64,000 bases of DNA from Gammaproteobacteria bacterium 45_16_T64 (GTDB lineage: Bacteria; Pseudomonadota; Gammaproteobacteria; Pseudomonadales; Ketobacteraceae), in the NCBI GenBank assembly GCA_002162955.1, contig MABD01000018.1, forward strand, positions 124,001 through 188,000, given 5' to 3'. The position numbers and the translations under genes were made by a program. Shown here piece by piece: positions 8,151-17,700 of the stretch. The notes under the pieces were generated by a model that was given only the letters and a program-made list of their open reading frames with translations, was not told the origin of the DNA and searched no databases. The stretch's first letter is position 1. Each line of letters starts with the position of its first letter.

Positions 8151-9878
8151 CTACCAGCTGCGCATCCCGGCATTCTTCACACCAAGCCAGTCCTGGGTGA
8201 TCTGCAGGCCTTGAAATAACTCGATATCACGAACACCACTTTTGGCCAAATACGCTTGTGCTGAAAGCAGTTTCTTATACTGCTTTCTTTGGCTATACAC
8301 ATCCATAATGTTACGTTTAGCTGCATAACTCTCTTCTTGGCGCTTCATGAGCACATACCGAGGCACAGCCTCACTCGCTTCTGCACGTAACTTCTGTTGC
8401 ATACGTAAATAAGGTAAGGGCGCATCTAGCGGGTATTGGCGTTGTCGAGAGGGGCGAATAAACGATGAACTCTTAGACAGCGCAACCACATAATCCCTCG
8501 CATCATGACGCATTCTCGACTTCATGAAAACCAACTCAATATCAGGGCTCACCCCTAAATTCTTGATTGCATGACCCGCTAACGCCATATACTCCCCAAT
8601 CACCACCTCTACAACACCAGATTCTAATCGTGTCACATCTCGGTAATTCCCAACTCCCCCGCTTCTTTCACCAATAACAATTCCTCTTTTGCGCCCCTGC
8701 ATGGTTGATGCAAGTACTTCTGCAGCACCTTGGGTGTGACGATCCACTAATATCACAATTGCCCCCCGATAGCGCGATTCACCAACGTACTCTACTGTCG
8801 ATACAGCTCCGCCAAAATCCTTCTTTTGCACAAGCAAACCACCGCCCAGCAATGCTTTGGCCACCAAAATCCCATCACTGATAGAATCACCTGAATTCCC
8901 CCTCAGATCGACCACGACACCTGAAACACCGCTATCGTTATAATCCCGGATGAAGCCGATAAACTTATCCTGCTGATGCTTATTCACACTCAGTTGGTTA
9001 TCAAAATTAGGCAACGTTAACACTGCAATCGTTGTTGCGACCCCTCCGGCCAAGATAGGGTATTTATCTGATCTCAATTGCCGATTCTTCGCTAAAGAAC
9101 GAATGAGCGGTAAGTCACACCCCATCCCTCCAGTGTCCCTGACAATAAGGTCCGTGCTTGGCACGTATTCCGCGTTAACCCCCACCAAATCGGCATAGGC
9201 TTTCACGGCATACGTTATTAACTTTCCGTTATTGAACGCTTGTAAGCATGACTGTTGTTGTTGATAAGCGCTCAGCACGCGACTGGAAACAGACTTCCAG
9301 GCCTTGCCCTCCACTAGCTCTGGCAGTGCAAGGTAATAGACTTTATCGCGCCAACGACGACGCAGTTCACTATCGGATTCTGCCCATTCGGTAGGTTTAT
9401 GGTATTTAACTTTCGGCCGCATGGGAGGCTCATTCCGTAACCAAACACTGGCCTGGTCCACGGTAATCGCCATTCTCCAATTCACCACATCATAGAGGCT
9501 TTTTAATGCCTGCGGCTCTCCAGATAAGAGTTTTTGATAGAGGTTACTTGATGCTTGCATGATGACATCCACATCCTTCTGGCGAAGAAAGTCTCTATCT
9601 GGGTCAAGCAGCAGCAAAAATGACAACATCCAATCGTCTGGCGTTACGTTCAGCGATACCTCATCAATAACTCGATAGCTATCAATAACTTGAATAGCCT
9701 CTTGAAACTCTGTTCCAGGCTGCACCGGAATGTCAGACTTCACTGGAGAGAGTGTATCTTGAGATTTATGGGCATTTTTTGCTGATAACGTATTCAGTGA
9801 AGAGTGATTGGCGCAACCAAACAATCCCATTAATAAAAACACGCATCCTACTATTCTTATTATTAGCAAAACATTCAT
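8151..9878 (-). CDS. Prc/Tsp-like S41 lipoprotein, catalytic Ser and Lys absent
   Basis: A 575-residue lipoprotein (signal ending VFLLMGLFGC) with the layout of Prc/tail-specific protease: an N-terminal helical region (LDPDRDFLRQKDVDVI), the WRDKVYYLALPELVEGKAW helix and a C-terminal S41 core (LTLPNF, VVVDLRGNSGDS, GAIVILVDR). Ungapped comparison from memory with E. coli Prc places the catalytic Ser at Gly384 (LVDRHTQGAAEV here, LVDRFSASASEI there) and the catalytic Lys, 25 residues later, at Val409 (SGGVGN against TFGKGT). The PDZ segment that normally precedes the core also looks missing or very short. So this is probably a non-peptidase S41 homologue that binds rather than cuts. The frame is intact, arguing against a dying gene. 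Confidence 0.82.
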   Translation of the reverse strand: MNVLLIIRIVGCVFLLMGLFGCANHSSLNTLSAKNAHKSQDTLSPVKSDIPVQPGTEFQEAIQVIDSYRVIDEVSLNVTPDDWMLSFLLLLDPDRDFLRQKDVDVIMQASSNLYQKLLSGEPQALKSLYDVVNWRMAITVDQASVWLRNEPPMRPKVKYHKPTEWAESDSELRRRWRDKVYYLALPELVEGKAWKSVSSRVLSAYQQQQSCLQAFNNGKLITYAVKAYADLVGVNAEYVPSTDLIVRDTGGMGCDLPLIRSLAKNRQLRSDKYPILAGGVATTIAVLTLPNFDNQLSVNKHQQDKFIGFIRDYNDSGVSGVVVDLRGNSGDSISDGILVAKALLGGGLLVQKKDFGGAVSTVEYVGESRYRGAIVILVDRHTQGAAEVLASTMQGRKRGIVIGERSGGVGNYRDVTRLESGVVEVVIGEYMALAGHAIKNLGVSPDIELVFMKSRMRHDARDYVVALSKSSSFIRPSRQRQYPLDAPLPYLRMQQKLRAEASEAVPRYVLMKRQEESYAAKRNIMDVYSQRKQYKKLLSAQAYLAKSGVRDIELFQGLQITQDWLGVKNAGMRSW

Positions 9879-9966
9879 TCCAAAACGACACCACTGTGTC
9901 CGAAAATCAATCCATTATGCTTGCGATTCAACCACTGTCAACACATTCGATAAGGATGCCGCCGAC

Positions 9967-10545
9967 TTATGATGCATTGTATGCCTCGCCATCCAATTCT
10001 CTATACCTTCGCAACGCTTCCTGGGCAAACTCCCGCAGCACTCCGCCCTCAACAGACACCCCCTTCACCTCTAGCGCACTTTTCCAGTCCTGGGGTACTG
10101 GACCCTCATCAAACCCCGCCAACGATTCAACATCCCCTTTAGTTGCACCATAAACCAATCGATTGATTCCCGTCCAAAACAACCCTCCCCAACAACTAAC
10201 ACACGGTTGCGCACTGCTATACAAACCAACAGGCGGCTCTGCAAGATCATAGCTCCCACGCTGTTGTTGTGCCATTGTCCAAGCGACGAACTCTGCGTGC
10301 GCACTGCTCCAATTCGTCGCCGTCACCTGATTCACTCCAATTCCTATCACTACTCCGGTCTCAAGTTCACATACGACGGCGCCAAAAGGCCCCCCCGTGC
10401 CCTCTTCTACCTGTCTTGCTGCTAACGCAATCGCAATTCGCATACGCTCCTTCTCAGATTCGACAATCTGCCCTATCACAACAATATCGGACACCCAACT
10501 AGGTAAAATCAACTCTCGCAACAAATACTTATGACTATCATTCAT
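9967..10545 (-). CDS. Nucleoside deaminase, CMP/dCMP deaminase superfamily
   Basis: A 192-residue zinc enzyme with the full deaminase motifs: HAEFVAW (zinc His and catalytic Glu) and SSAQPCVSCWGGLFW (P-C-x-x-C, two zinc Cys). GGPFGAVVCELETG is the substrate-loop strand before them. The C-terminal part (GINRLVYGATKGDVES) resembles guanine deaminase and related bacterial nucleoside deaminases more than TadA, which is shorter. Substrate therefore uncertain (guanine or another base). An N-terminal stretch of about 30 residues precedes the domain, and a later Met (MRIAIALAARQ) is an alternative start. Divergent from the histidine kinase at 10650. Confidence 0.85.
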   Translation of the reverse strand: MNDSHKYLLRELILPSWVSDIVVIGQIVESEKERMRIAIALAARQVEEGTGGPFGAVVCELETGVVIGIGVNQVTATNWSSAHAEFVAWTMAQQQRGSYDLAEPPVGLYSSAQPCVSCWGGLFWTGINRLVYGATKGDVESLAGFDEGPVPQDWKSALEVKGVSVEGGVLREFAQEALRRYRELDGEAYNAS

Positions 10546-10649
10546 GTCGCCATAACCTTATGAAAAACCACTAAATCCTACATATTCTGATGTTTGCAGC
10601 TACACTCAAACTTATCATATGAACTTAATCACGCCACACATAATCCTAT

Positions 10650-12185
10650 ATGGCCGAAATTAACATACCACTTCAGCATCGTTTATCGTTTCGACAGGCA
10701 CGAAGTGTTGTCTTTGTCGCTCTTTTTGTAGGGACCCTATTAAGTCTTGTCCAAGTTTTGGTGGATTACCAGAATCATCAAAAGGAACAAAATGACATTC
10801 TGACTCAAATGCTGGCGTCGATGACGCAAGCAGCCTCCTTTGCCGCCTATAATTTCGATGCACCCGCAGCCCTACAAGTCACAGAAGGTCTGGTTGGCTA
10901 CAAGCCTATTGTTCAATCTCAAATCACCGATGATTTTGGTCGTGTACTTGCAGGGTCAAGTAAAAGCGATGAAGAATTAGCGATGAATTTGCCCTATGCG
11001 TTGTTTGGCGAAAATAAAACTATCACTATCGACCTCAAAGAGCAGGTGGTATTTGGAGAATACGTCGGACAACTCAGCATCATTGTTAACCCCAATCTAT
11101 CATCCGAGTCCTTTTTTGATCGATCTATCGTTGTCTTCTTTTCTGGAGTCATTAGAAATATCATCTTGTCACTCATTCTTCTTGTGGTATTCCACGCGAC
11201 ATTAACCCGAGTCATTTTGGAGGCACATGCCCATACACTCGATGAGGAAACAAAACGAATCCCAATCCCCAAGTCCCACGAGTATGATGAGCTAGGTGCG
11301 TTACTTGCCGCCTTTAATCAACGATTTGATACCATAGAAGAAAAGAACAAGATCATTCAAGATGCGAATACCAATCTCGAATTAACGGTTCAAGAACGCA
11401 CGGAAAAACTCAAAGAAACCATCGACGAGTTAGAGGCATTTTGCTATTCCATATCCCATGATCTACGGGCACCCTTGCGATCAGTCCATGGCTTTAGCAG
11501 TGCCCTTGAAGAAGATCTAAGAGACCAAATAAGCGATGAACAAAAAGATATGTTTAATCGTGTTACTGGTGCAGCAGAGAGAATGGATACACTCATTCAA
11601 GACTTGCTCCAACTATCACGGGTATTCCGCCATGAACTTCAACGCGAACAGTTAGACCTTAGTAAAATCAGTGGGGAAGTCTTTGAACGTATCAGCCTGA
11701 ACACACCAGAAGACAAATTAGACACCCGCGTAGAATGGCATTGCGATGCCAACATCATGGCCTATGCCGACCCTGGACTGGTCACAATACTCATGGAAAA
11801 CTTACTGAGCAATGCATGGAAATACTCAATCAACGGAAGCAGTGTCGCAATTAACGTAGGTATTATGAACCATGGGGGGGAAAGCATCCTTTACGTCAGG
11901 GATAATGGTGTTGGGTTTAATATGAAATATCGAGACAAGCTTTTTGAACCCTTCCAACGTTTGCATAGCCCAAAAGAATTCCAAGGAACAGGAGTTGGAC
12001 TTGCCATAGTCCAGAGAATAATAAAGCGTCATGAAGGTCGAATTTGGGCAGACAGCCGAGTAGGAGAAGGAACCACTATGTATTTCACCCTCGAGCCGCC
12101 ACCGGATCACTTTGATATCCCCGAAGATTTGTCCCTCCAAGGGCCAAATACAGGCGGTGACAATTTGGAAGAAACGCAGGAATAA
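10650..12185 (+). CDS. Membrane sensor histidine kinase (phytochrome-like HisKA class)
   Basis: A 511-residue kinase: membrane helix 1 (residues about 20-40), a periplasmic sensor of roughly 120 residues, helix 2 (about 160-182), a HAMP-like linker (IPIPKSHEYDELGALLAAFN), a coiled coil, HisKA with His270 in FCYSISHDLRAPLRSVHGF, and a HATPase domain (ENLLSNAWKYS, VRDNGVGFNMKY, GTGVGLAIVQRI). The SISHDLRAPLR box is typical of cyanobacterial-type and phytochrome-type kinases. There is no attached receiver and no response regulator beside it, so it is an orphan kinase by position. It lies just upstream of hcp on the same strand, but 213 bases separate them. Confidence 0.9.
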   Translation: MAEINIPLQHRLSFRQARSVVFVALFVGTLLSLVQVLVDYQNHQKEQNDILTQMLASMTQAASFAAYNFDAPAALQVTEGLVGYKPIVQSQITDDFGRVLAGSSKSDEELAMNLPYALFGENKTITIDLKEQVVFGEYVGQLSIIVNPNLSSESFFDRSIVVFFSGVIRNIILSLILLVVFHATLTRVILEAHAHTLDEETKRIPIPKSHEYDELGALLAAFNQRFDTIEEKNKIIQDANTNLELTVQERTEKLKETIDELEAFCYSISHDLRAPLRSVHGFSSALEEDLRDQISDEQKDMFNRVTGAAERMDTLIQDLLQLSRVFRHELQREQLDLSKISGEVFERISLNTPEDKLDTRVEWHCDANIMAYADPGLVTILMENLLSNAWKYSINGSSVAINVGIMNHGGESILYVRDNGVGFNMKYRDKLFEPFQRLHSPKEFQGTGVGLAIVQRIIKRHEGRIWADSRVGEGTTMYFTLEPPPDHFDIPEDLSLQGPNTGGDNLEETQE

Positions 12186-12290
12186 GCACTTGATACAGCC
12201 CAAAAATCCCACTGGCAATACTGCCCTAATTTATGTGGAATATTCACGAGGAAAAGCCTTTCTCAATCGACACTCCTCTGCAATAATTTC

Positions 12291-12318
12291 TTCACAGATT
12301 CGGTAAAGGTCGTAATAT
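12291..12318 (+). promoter_or_regulatory. Candidate sigma70 promoter for hcp
   Basis: TTCACA (12291-12296), 16 bases, then TAATAT (12313-12318), about 80 bases before the hcp start. Five of six and four of six bases match the consensus. Inference from sequence alone. Confidence 0.3.
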
Positions 12319-12398
12319 AGCCCGGTACCAATAAGACAACATTCACACAGCAGTAATTACTCAACTAAAAACCACGAGACTGACAGAGGATTATCACC

Positions 12399-12881
12399 AT
12401 GGCAATTTACTTAGAAATCGAAGGTATTGAAGGCAACGGTACGGCGACTGGTTACGAGAAAATGATTGACGTAACCAGCTTTAACTGGGGTGTTGGACGA
12501 GCTATTTCACAGCAAGCGGGCCGCATGGCTAACCGAGAAGCATCTCGCCCAAGCATCAGTGAAATCACCTTCACCAAGATGCTAGACAAAGCGACCCCCC
12601 TACTTGTTCAAGAATCAACGGTAGGAACCAAAGGTAAGAAGGTTATCATTCACTTTGTTACCACCGGTGGCGACCAGCTCGAAGAGTTCTTAACGTACAC
12701 TTTAGAAGACACTCTCATCAGCAGCTACTCTATTGGCGCATCGAGCGATGGCGAACCAGGAGAAACCATCTCTCTTAGCTTCTCTCAATTCGAAGTCGCC
12801 TTCACTGAAAGTGGCGAGAGCAATGCCCGCGCAGGTAAAGGTCGATTTGGCTACGATATCTCTCTTGCCAAGAAAGCGTAA
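12399..12881 (+). CDS. hcp: T6SS inner-tube protein Hcp (TssD), Hcp1 family
   Basis: A 160-residue Hcp1-type protein. Hcp stacks as hexameric rings to form the tube that the T6SS sheath drives out of the cell, and it carries some effectors. Seen: start MAIYLEIEGIEGNGTATGYE, the core ISQQAGRMANREASRPSISE and TPLLVQESTVG, the beta strand HFVTTGG, and YSIGASSDGEPGETISLSFS with the C-terminal FGYDISLAKKA. Length matches the family. A strong ribosome site (GAGGAT) lies 6-7 bases before the ATG, consistent with a highly made protein. It is alone on the plus strand, converging on the T6SS operon, with a very strong terminator directly after it. Confidence 0.97.
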   Translation: MAIYLEIEGIEGNGTATGYEKMIDVTSFNWGVGRAISQQAGRMANREASRPSISEITFTKMLDKATPLLVQESTVGTKGKKVIIHFVTTGGDQLEEFLTYTLEDTLISSYSIGASSDGEPGETISLSFSQFEVAFTESGESNARAGKGRFGYDISLAKKA

Positions 12882-12900
12882 ACCACGCTCAGCAAAAAGC

Positions 12901-12944
12901 ACACATATAAAAAAAGGGGCCTACGCCCCTTTTTTTATATGTGT
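12901..12944. terminator. Strong bidirectional terminator between hcp and the T6SS operon
   Basis: A perfect 20-bp stem with a 4-base loop (CTAC): ACACATATAAAAAAAGGGGC pairs exactly with 12925-12944. A- and T-runs flank the GC core on both strands, so it can stop transcription from hcp and from the convergent operon. Confidence 0.9.
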
Positions 12945-12957
12945 CGATCGCTGGAAT

Positions 12958-13245
12958 TTAGGAAATTTTGTATAGCAACAATGCCATCACCGCAATTAAA
13001 GCGATAGAGGCAACCCCAGCCATGCGCCACCAAAACAGAGTCGCATCTCTTTGCTCTCGCGCAGCTTTGTGAGGGTCATACGGAGGCATATCCTGAGTAT
13101 CCTCATTATCTAACTCAAGACATTGTACCAATAGCTCTTTACGTCGCTGACGATACTCACCCTTGTTAAAGTGACCATCCGCATAATTCCTGGCTAATTC
13201 GCGTACTTTATTTCCGATGCTTTCTTCTAGTTGTTTATTCATCAT
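12958..13245 (-). CDS. Tail-anchored hypothetical protein at end of T6SS operon
   Basis: A 95-residue protein, not recognised. It has a soluble N-terminal helical part (ARNYADGHFNKGEYRQRRKE, resembling a short SHOCT-like hairpin, where Gly and Tyr sit between two helices) and one C-terminal membrane helix (about residues 72-92, MAGVASIALIAVMALLLYKI) ending at the protein's end. This layout implies a tail-anchored inner-membrane protein facing the cytoplasm. It is the last gene of the tagH-to-pppA operon and its start overlaps the pppA stop by 4 bases (ATGA), so it is translationally coupled to the phosphatase. A role with PppA or the T6SS membrane complex is inferred from this coupling only. 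Confidence 0.75.
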   Translation of the reverse strand: MMNKQLEESIGNKVRELARNYADGHFNKGEYRQRRKELLVQCLELDNEDTQDMPPYDPHKAAREQRDATLFWWRMAGVASIALIAVMALLLYKIS

Positions 13246-13964
13246 ACAGCCTGAACAGCAATTACCGTGACGTTATCTCTTGCTTCATTCTTCAGAGCAT
13301 CATTTACAAAGTCATTTGCATAATCTTCTACACTACTTAGTCTTAAGCGAGACAGCATTTCATCATGGGACAACGCGCCATACAAGCCATCGCTGCACAA
13401 AACGTAAATATCCTTGGGTTTCATCTCAAAAACTGTGACATCAACATATAGTATATCTGTTGCCCCAACGGCACGAGTTATCACATTTGAAGATGGATGA
13501 TTCACCGCCTCCTCTTCCGTAATTAAACCTCTTGCAAGCATCTCATTGACCTGACTATGATCTTCGGAGATTTGCTCAAGCATACCCCCGCGGTATCGGT
13601 ATAACCTCGAATCTCCCGCCCACATACAGACCCCAACTTTATCCCTTGCAAACATAGCAACAACGGTACTACCCATTGTTCTACCATCGCAATGAGTTCG
13701 AGAATATACCCGAATCTCATGATGCACTTCAAGCAAGGTATCTTCTATGCTATCAACTAAATCGGGTATGTCTAAGTCAGTATTCATTTTACCGAGAGCA
13801 GTAGTAATCATCTCACTAGCGACTTCGCCAGCATCATGCCCTCCCATACCATCAGCCACGACCCAGAAACTGTCTTCTGTTCGCGACATCAAAGAATCTT
13901 CGTTCATATTACGAACAGCCCCGCAATGGGTTGTCGCACTCTCTAACCAGGACTGCTCAGTCAT
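13242..13964 (-). CDS. pppA: PP2C-family Ser/Thr phosphatase of the T6SS (PppA/Stp-like)
   Basis: A 240-residue PP2C phosphatase with all metal-binding blocks: GAVRNMNEDS, VVADGMGGHDAGEVAS, MWAGDSRLYRYRGG, ARDNVTVIAVQ and LCSDGLYGAL. In T6SS clusters PppA removes phosphate from the FHA protein and turns the system down, opposing the PpkA kinase. Here it sits directly after tagF (8-base overlap) and before the 95-residue tail-anchored gene (4-base overlap), so the three are coupled. The matching Ser/Thr kinase is about 14 kb away at 27679-29028. Family certain; target inferred from established T6SS biology. Confidence 0.92.
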   Translation of the reverse strand: MTEQSWLESATTHCGAVRNMNEDSLMSRTEDSFWVVADGMGGHDAGEVASEMITTALGKMNTDLDIPDLVDSIEDTLLEVHHEIRVYSRTHCDGRTMGSTVVAMFARDKVGVCMWAGDSRLYRYRGGMLEQISEDHSQVNEMLARGLITEEEAVNHPSSNVITRAVGATDILYVDVTVFEMKPKDIYVLCSDGLYGALSHDEMLSRLRLSSVEDYANDFVNDALKNEARDNVTVIAVQAV

Positions 13965-14778
13965 TCATTTGCTCTTCATTAATGACGGTAGACTCATCAT
14001 CTCCCGCCGAATCAGGTACAGGTATCAGTTGCTCGTTTTGTGGAATCACGCCAAACGGGCTATTCCAGCTCCACTGCTGCCACTGACCATCCAGCATTGC
14101 CACAAACATTTGCGCAGGTGGTAAATGTCCAGAGACCAAAAAAGAAGGCGTGACGTATTCTGACCCTGTGCTCCACCATAAACTATAGCTTGGTAAACGC
14201 TGTTGTAGGAAACAATCCAGTAAAAAAGGGTGGCTTAACAGCGGATTTTGCTCCGCTTTTTCCATTTGAAGCGCTATAGGGCGCGAAAAATCCAGTGCAA
14301 CAGACTTGGTCGCAATGCCAGATAATTGAATAGGGGGAATACTCTCCAGGGCCTGATTAACACTCTCAACCGAGCCATGCTCATCCAGCCCAGATAACGC
14401 TATTTGCTCTAGCTCTCTAAATACGCTTTCTCCGCTCACCATCAACTCAACGGGGCTCGTGCTTTGCGGATAAGGCACCGCTAATGTTAGGGGAAAGTAC
14501 CGCCCCACTTTATCGACACTGGGCATCATCACTCCTACCCACACATTGCTATCGATAACACCCGGAGAAAGAGCAAAGCGCCACAATGGGCTGGTCAAAT
14601 ATAAATCAAGCCAGCGACCACCCAACTGCTCCTGACTACTGGCAACAGATCGCTGTAACCAATCATCCCACCCCTGTACAAACTCTGGCGATAGGTTTCT
14701 GCTTAAAAAATCACCATGTGCAGGAAGCTTGCCGTAAAGGCCAGCACCGCTTTGTGGTGTACTACTGAGATCATGCAT
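13957..14778 (-). CDS. tagF: T6SS-associated protein TagF
   Basis: A 273-residue protein with the TagF (BMA_A0400) hallmark N-terminus: GLYGKLPAHGDFLSRNL, then WDDWLQRSVASS, SPLWRFALSPGVI, WVGVMMPSVDKVGRYFPLTLA. TagF is a cytoplasmic post-translational repressor of the T6SS that, in Pseudomonas, works in parallel to or through the FHA/threonine phosphorylation pathway; in some bacteria it is fused to PppA. Here tagF and pppA are separate but overlap by 8 bases, echoing that fusion. It starts 2 bases after the tssM stop. Length is normal for a family member with a C-terminal extension. Confidence 0.93.
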   Translation of the reverse strand: MHDLSSTPQSGAGLYGKLPAHGDFLSRNLSPEFVQGWDDWLQRSVASSQEQLGGRWLDLYLTSPLWRFALSPGVIDSNVWVGVMMPSVDKVGRYFPLTLAVPYPQSTSPVELMVSGESVFRELEQIALSGLDEHGSVESVNQALESIPPIQLSGIATKSVALDFSRPIALQMEKAEQNPLLSHPFLLDCFLQQRLPSYSLWWSTGSEYVTPSFLVSGHLPPAQMFVAMLDGQWQQWSWNSPFGVIPQNEQLIPVPDSAGDDESTVINEEQMND

Positions 14779-14780
14779 CG

Positions 14781-17700
14781 TTACAATGCCTCCGGGCAGC
14801 GATAGCGAGAGATTGCTTTGGATTGAAACGGGTTATTAATGCTCTTTGCCGTTACCTGCCACGTTGCGTTTCTGCCCAATGTCGCAAATGTCACGTGATA
14901 GACATTAGACCTACGAGTTTGGCTCACTGTTGATTCATCCATTAACCTAAAAAATGCCCACGGCCCATCATAGGTCACGCGTTTTATGGAATCGTTCAGA
15001 TCTTCGAATATCATTCTTACATTTGTACCGCCGTCACCGGGCCAATTGACACTCTTCGATATCTTAGGTCCATGGGTATAGCGCAGCCGCTGATCACCGA
15101 AAGACAAATCAAACTTGCGCACACTTGAATCCATTCTATAGGGCTTCACTTTGAAGCTGAATCCAGGAGCTGTTGGGTTCGATGCAAACAACATCGTCTT
15201 AATCTGTACCGCACGACGCATTTGATCGATGCTATTACCAGAGATAGCCAATCCTCTTCCGTCCAACCGCTTCACTGTCCATGAATCATTTACGTCAACA
15301 AAGGGCGTTATATATTCTTGCACAAAACGATCATGCACACCTTCTGGCTTAAAATATTCTGAAAAGTCAAAAACTGCCAATTCGTCTACCGCATTTTCAT
15401 AGAGTGGATAGCGATTAGACAAGGCTGAAACATAACGACGATATACCTGCGTATTCCATTCTTTATTTACATGGGCTTTAGCATTTAACAACACCAGCCG
15501 CCAAGTTTCATCTGCGACAGTAAATAGCCAGCGCTGAACCGATGTTGGTAAACTAGAAGCATCAATGCGTAACTGCTTAATCACGTCGCCGCCAGCCCCC
15601 GTCATACGACCTTTGGCAGCATTGTAGGCAGCTTCTGCTGCGTTGGGTGCCAAGTTAATTTCATCCAGATACGCTTGCACATTTCGCAGCGTCAACATGG
15701 TTCCGCTGATCCGAGTTGGAACACCTTCCTGGGCCTCGGATAAAAGATTAATTTCTCTAAAATGCTTATCGACAGGAGTCTGTTTGAAAACACCACCGTC
15801 GCCCGAATTACCATCACCACTGAAGAAACTGGCTATTGCACCCGCCTTCTTATTTTTGATTTTCACTTTCGGGATTTTAGGTGAAAGCTCCGTATTTTCA
15901 GCCGTGACATTCAGTACCGCCAAAATTGGAGAATACACCGGATCGGCGAGAAGCGCTAAAATACGACGACTCTGTTGTAGGTCTGAAAAAGCATTAACCG
16001 ACATGCCATTGACAAAGCTACTCCATCGATCGATATATTCAGCCATATAGAGGCTTCGAATACGCTCGCTTATTTTACCCAATTCATTGTTGTTGTAGAC
16101 TGCATCAGCTTCATCACCCAAGATCCAACGATCAGAGAACATCTCTTTGATAATGGGAGAATCCTTCGATAGGTCCACAGTCTTGTAGCCCTCTTTGGTA
16201 AACATATAAGGCATACTAAAGAGCTTGGCATTCTTCTTATTCGCGAACACCGTGCGAGTACTATCACCCAGTAATCCCCGAAGGTCTACCACTCGACTAT
16301 AAGATGGATCGCTCTTAATTCGATTGTAAATACGGCCTGCAACCGGCACTTGACGCAACGCTGAGCGCCCGCGATCTAACGCTTGCGGATTTAACACAAC
16401 AGGAGTCATCGGATTTTCAAGTAAGGTATCTAGATGCACAGTCAGCACTTGCTGAACTTCATCTTGTCCACGAAATTGATTCTCCCAATCCCGTAACAAC
16501 CAGCCCTTTAATATCGCCGGATCTAGCTTATCGCTATCGCCCAACATCAAATAAGCCAGCAATGATTCATGCAACTCTGGGTCAGTAGATTTCGCAGCAT
16601 TTAGGTACTGCTGGAAACGCCAGTCAATTCTAGGAAGAAGCAGTGCTTGCAGCTGCTCAAGGTAGGTTTTCTTAGCGGCTTTATCAACTCGAGAATCATG
16701 TAATCCTAAGCCCGCTAACCAGGGCAAACTCTCCTGATCATAGATTTCACTTGCACGCTTCAACTCTTGCAATGCAGGAATCACCAACCGTAAGTCATGA
16801 TTATCTTCACGAATATTTGAGGCAAAATCTTGATAGCGATCAATATGCCCAGCAACTTGCTCTAAAAACGTTTGATTACGGCTATAGGCTGCGGTCCACA
16901 CAATAATGCTCACCACAAACATCACGGCCAAACCACCGAAGGCACCACGACGCATCCATTTCAGAAGTTGTTCATATTGACGGTTAGAACCCACCATTTC
17001 AGCTTCAGGAAAAATAATATTTTTGAACAGTCGATTAATAAAAAATGCCTTGCCCTGTCCTGGTGTGAGGCTAGCAACTTCTGGAGGCAACCCGAAATTA
17101 GACACTACAGAAGACATCATTCGATCAATCGGCGTACCTTCTTGGGTACCACTAGAGAAGTACACCCCACGTAATAAAGGTTGTTCCTGGAATCGATTGA
17201 GCCCAAAGGTTTGCGCCAGAAAATCCTCAATAGGCGATCGCATGGTTTCAAATTGATTAGGGAAATTGTAGATTGCGGCACGACGCTTAGCATCACGCTC
17301 ACGATGAACTCGATCCAACACTTTTGGTTGCAGTCTGCTCAACAGTTCAGAATATTTGTGTTGGAATAATTTGGTATCAAATGCTTGAGGCTTACCTTCA
17401 TCCGGTAAAGGTAGGGTCATACCCCATACTTGCTCACGCTGCTCAATACCAAGCTCTTCAAAAAACTCACTAAAGCCCGCAACCAAATCACATTTCGTAA
17501 ACATGACATAAATGGGAAAATTAATGCCGAGACTTTCAACCAACTCATCAATACGGGAACGGATGGTTCTGGCGTGATACACCCTCTCATCAGAGGTTTG
17601 CGTTAAAATATCCTGAATGCTAATGGCGATAATGGCACCATTGATAGGGCGGCGCTTACGATGGCGCACCAACAAACTGAGAAACCCCTGCCATGCTTTA

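Noticed and set aside
12200-12398. A sigma54 promoter for hcp (GG...GC pattern near TGGCAATACTGCCC)
   Set aside because: The GG and GC are not at the required spacing.
15643-16050. A 135-residue frame on the plus strand
   Set aside because: It lies inside tssM and shows no domain or ribosome site.
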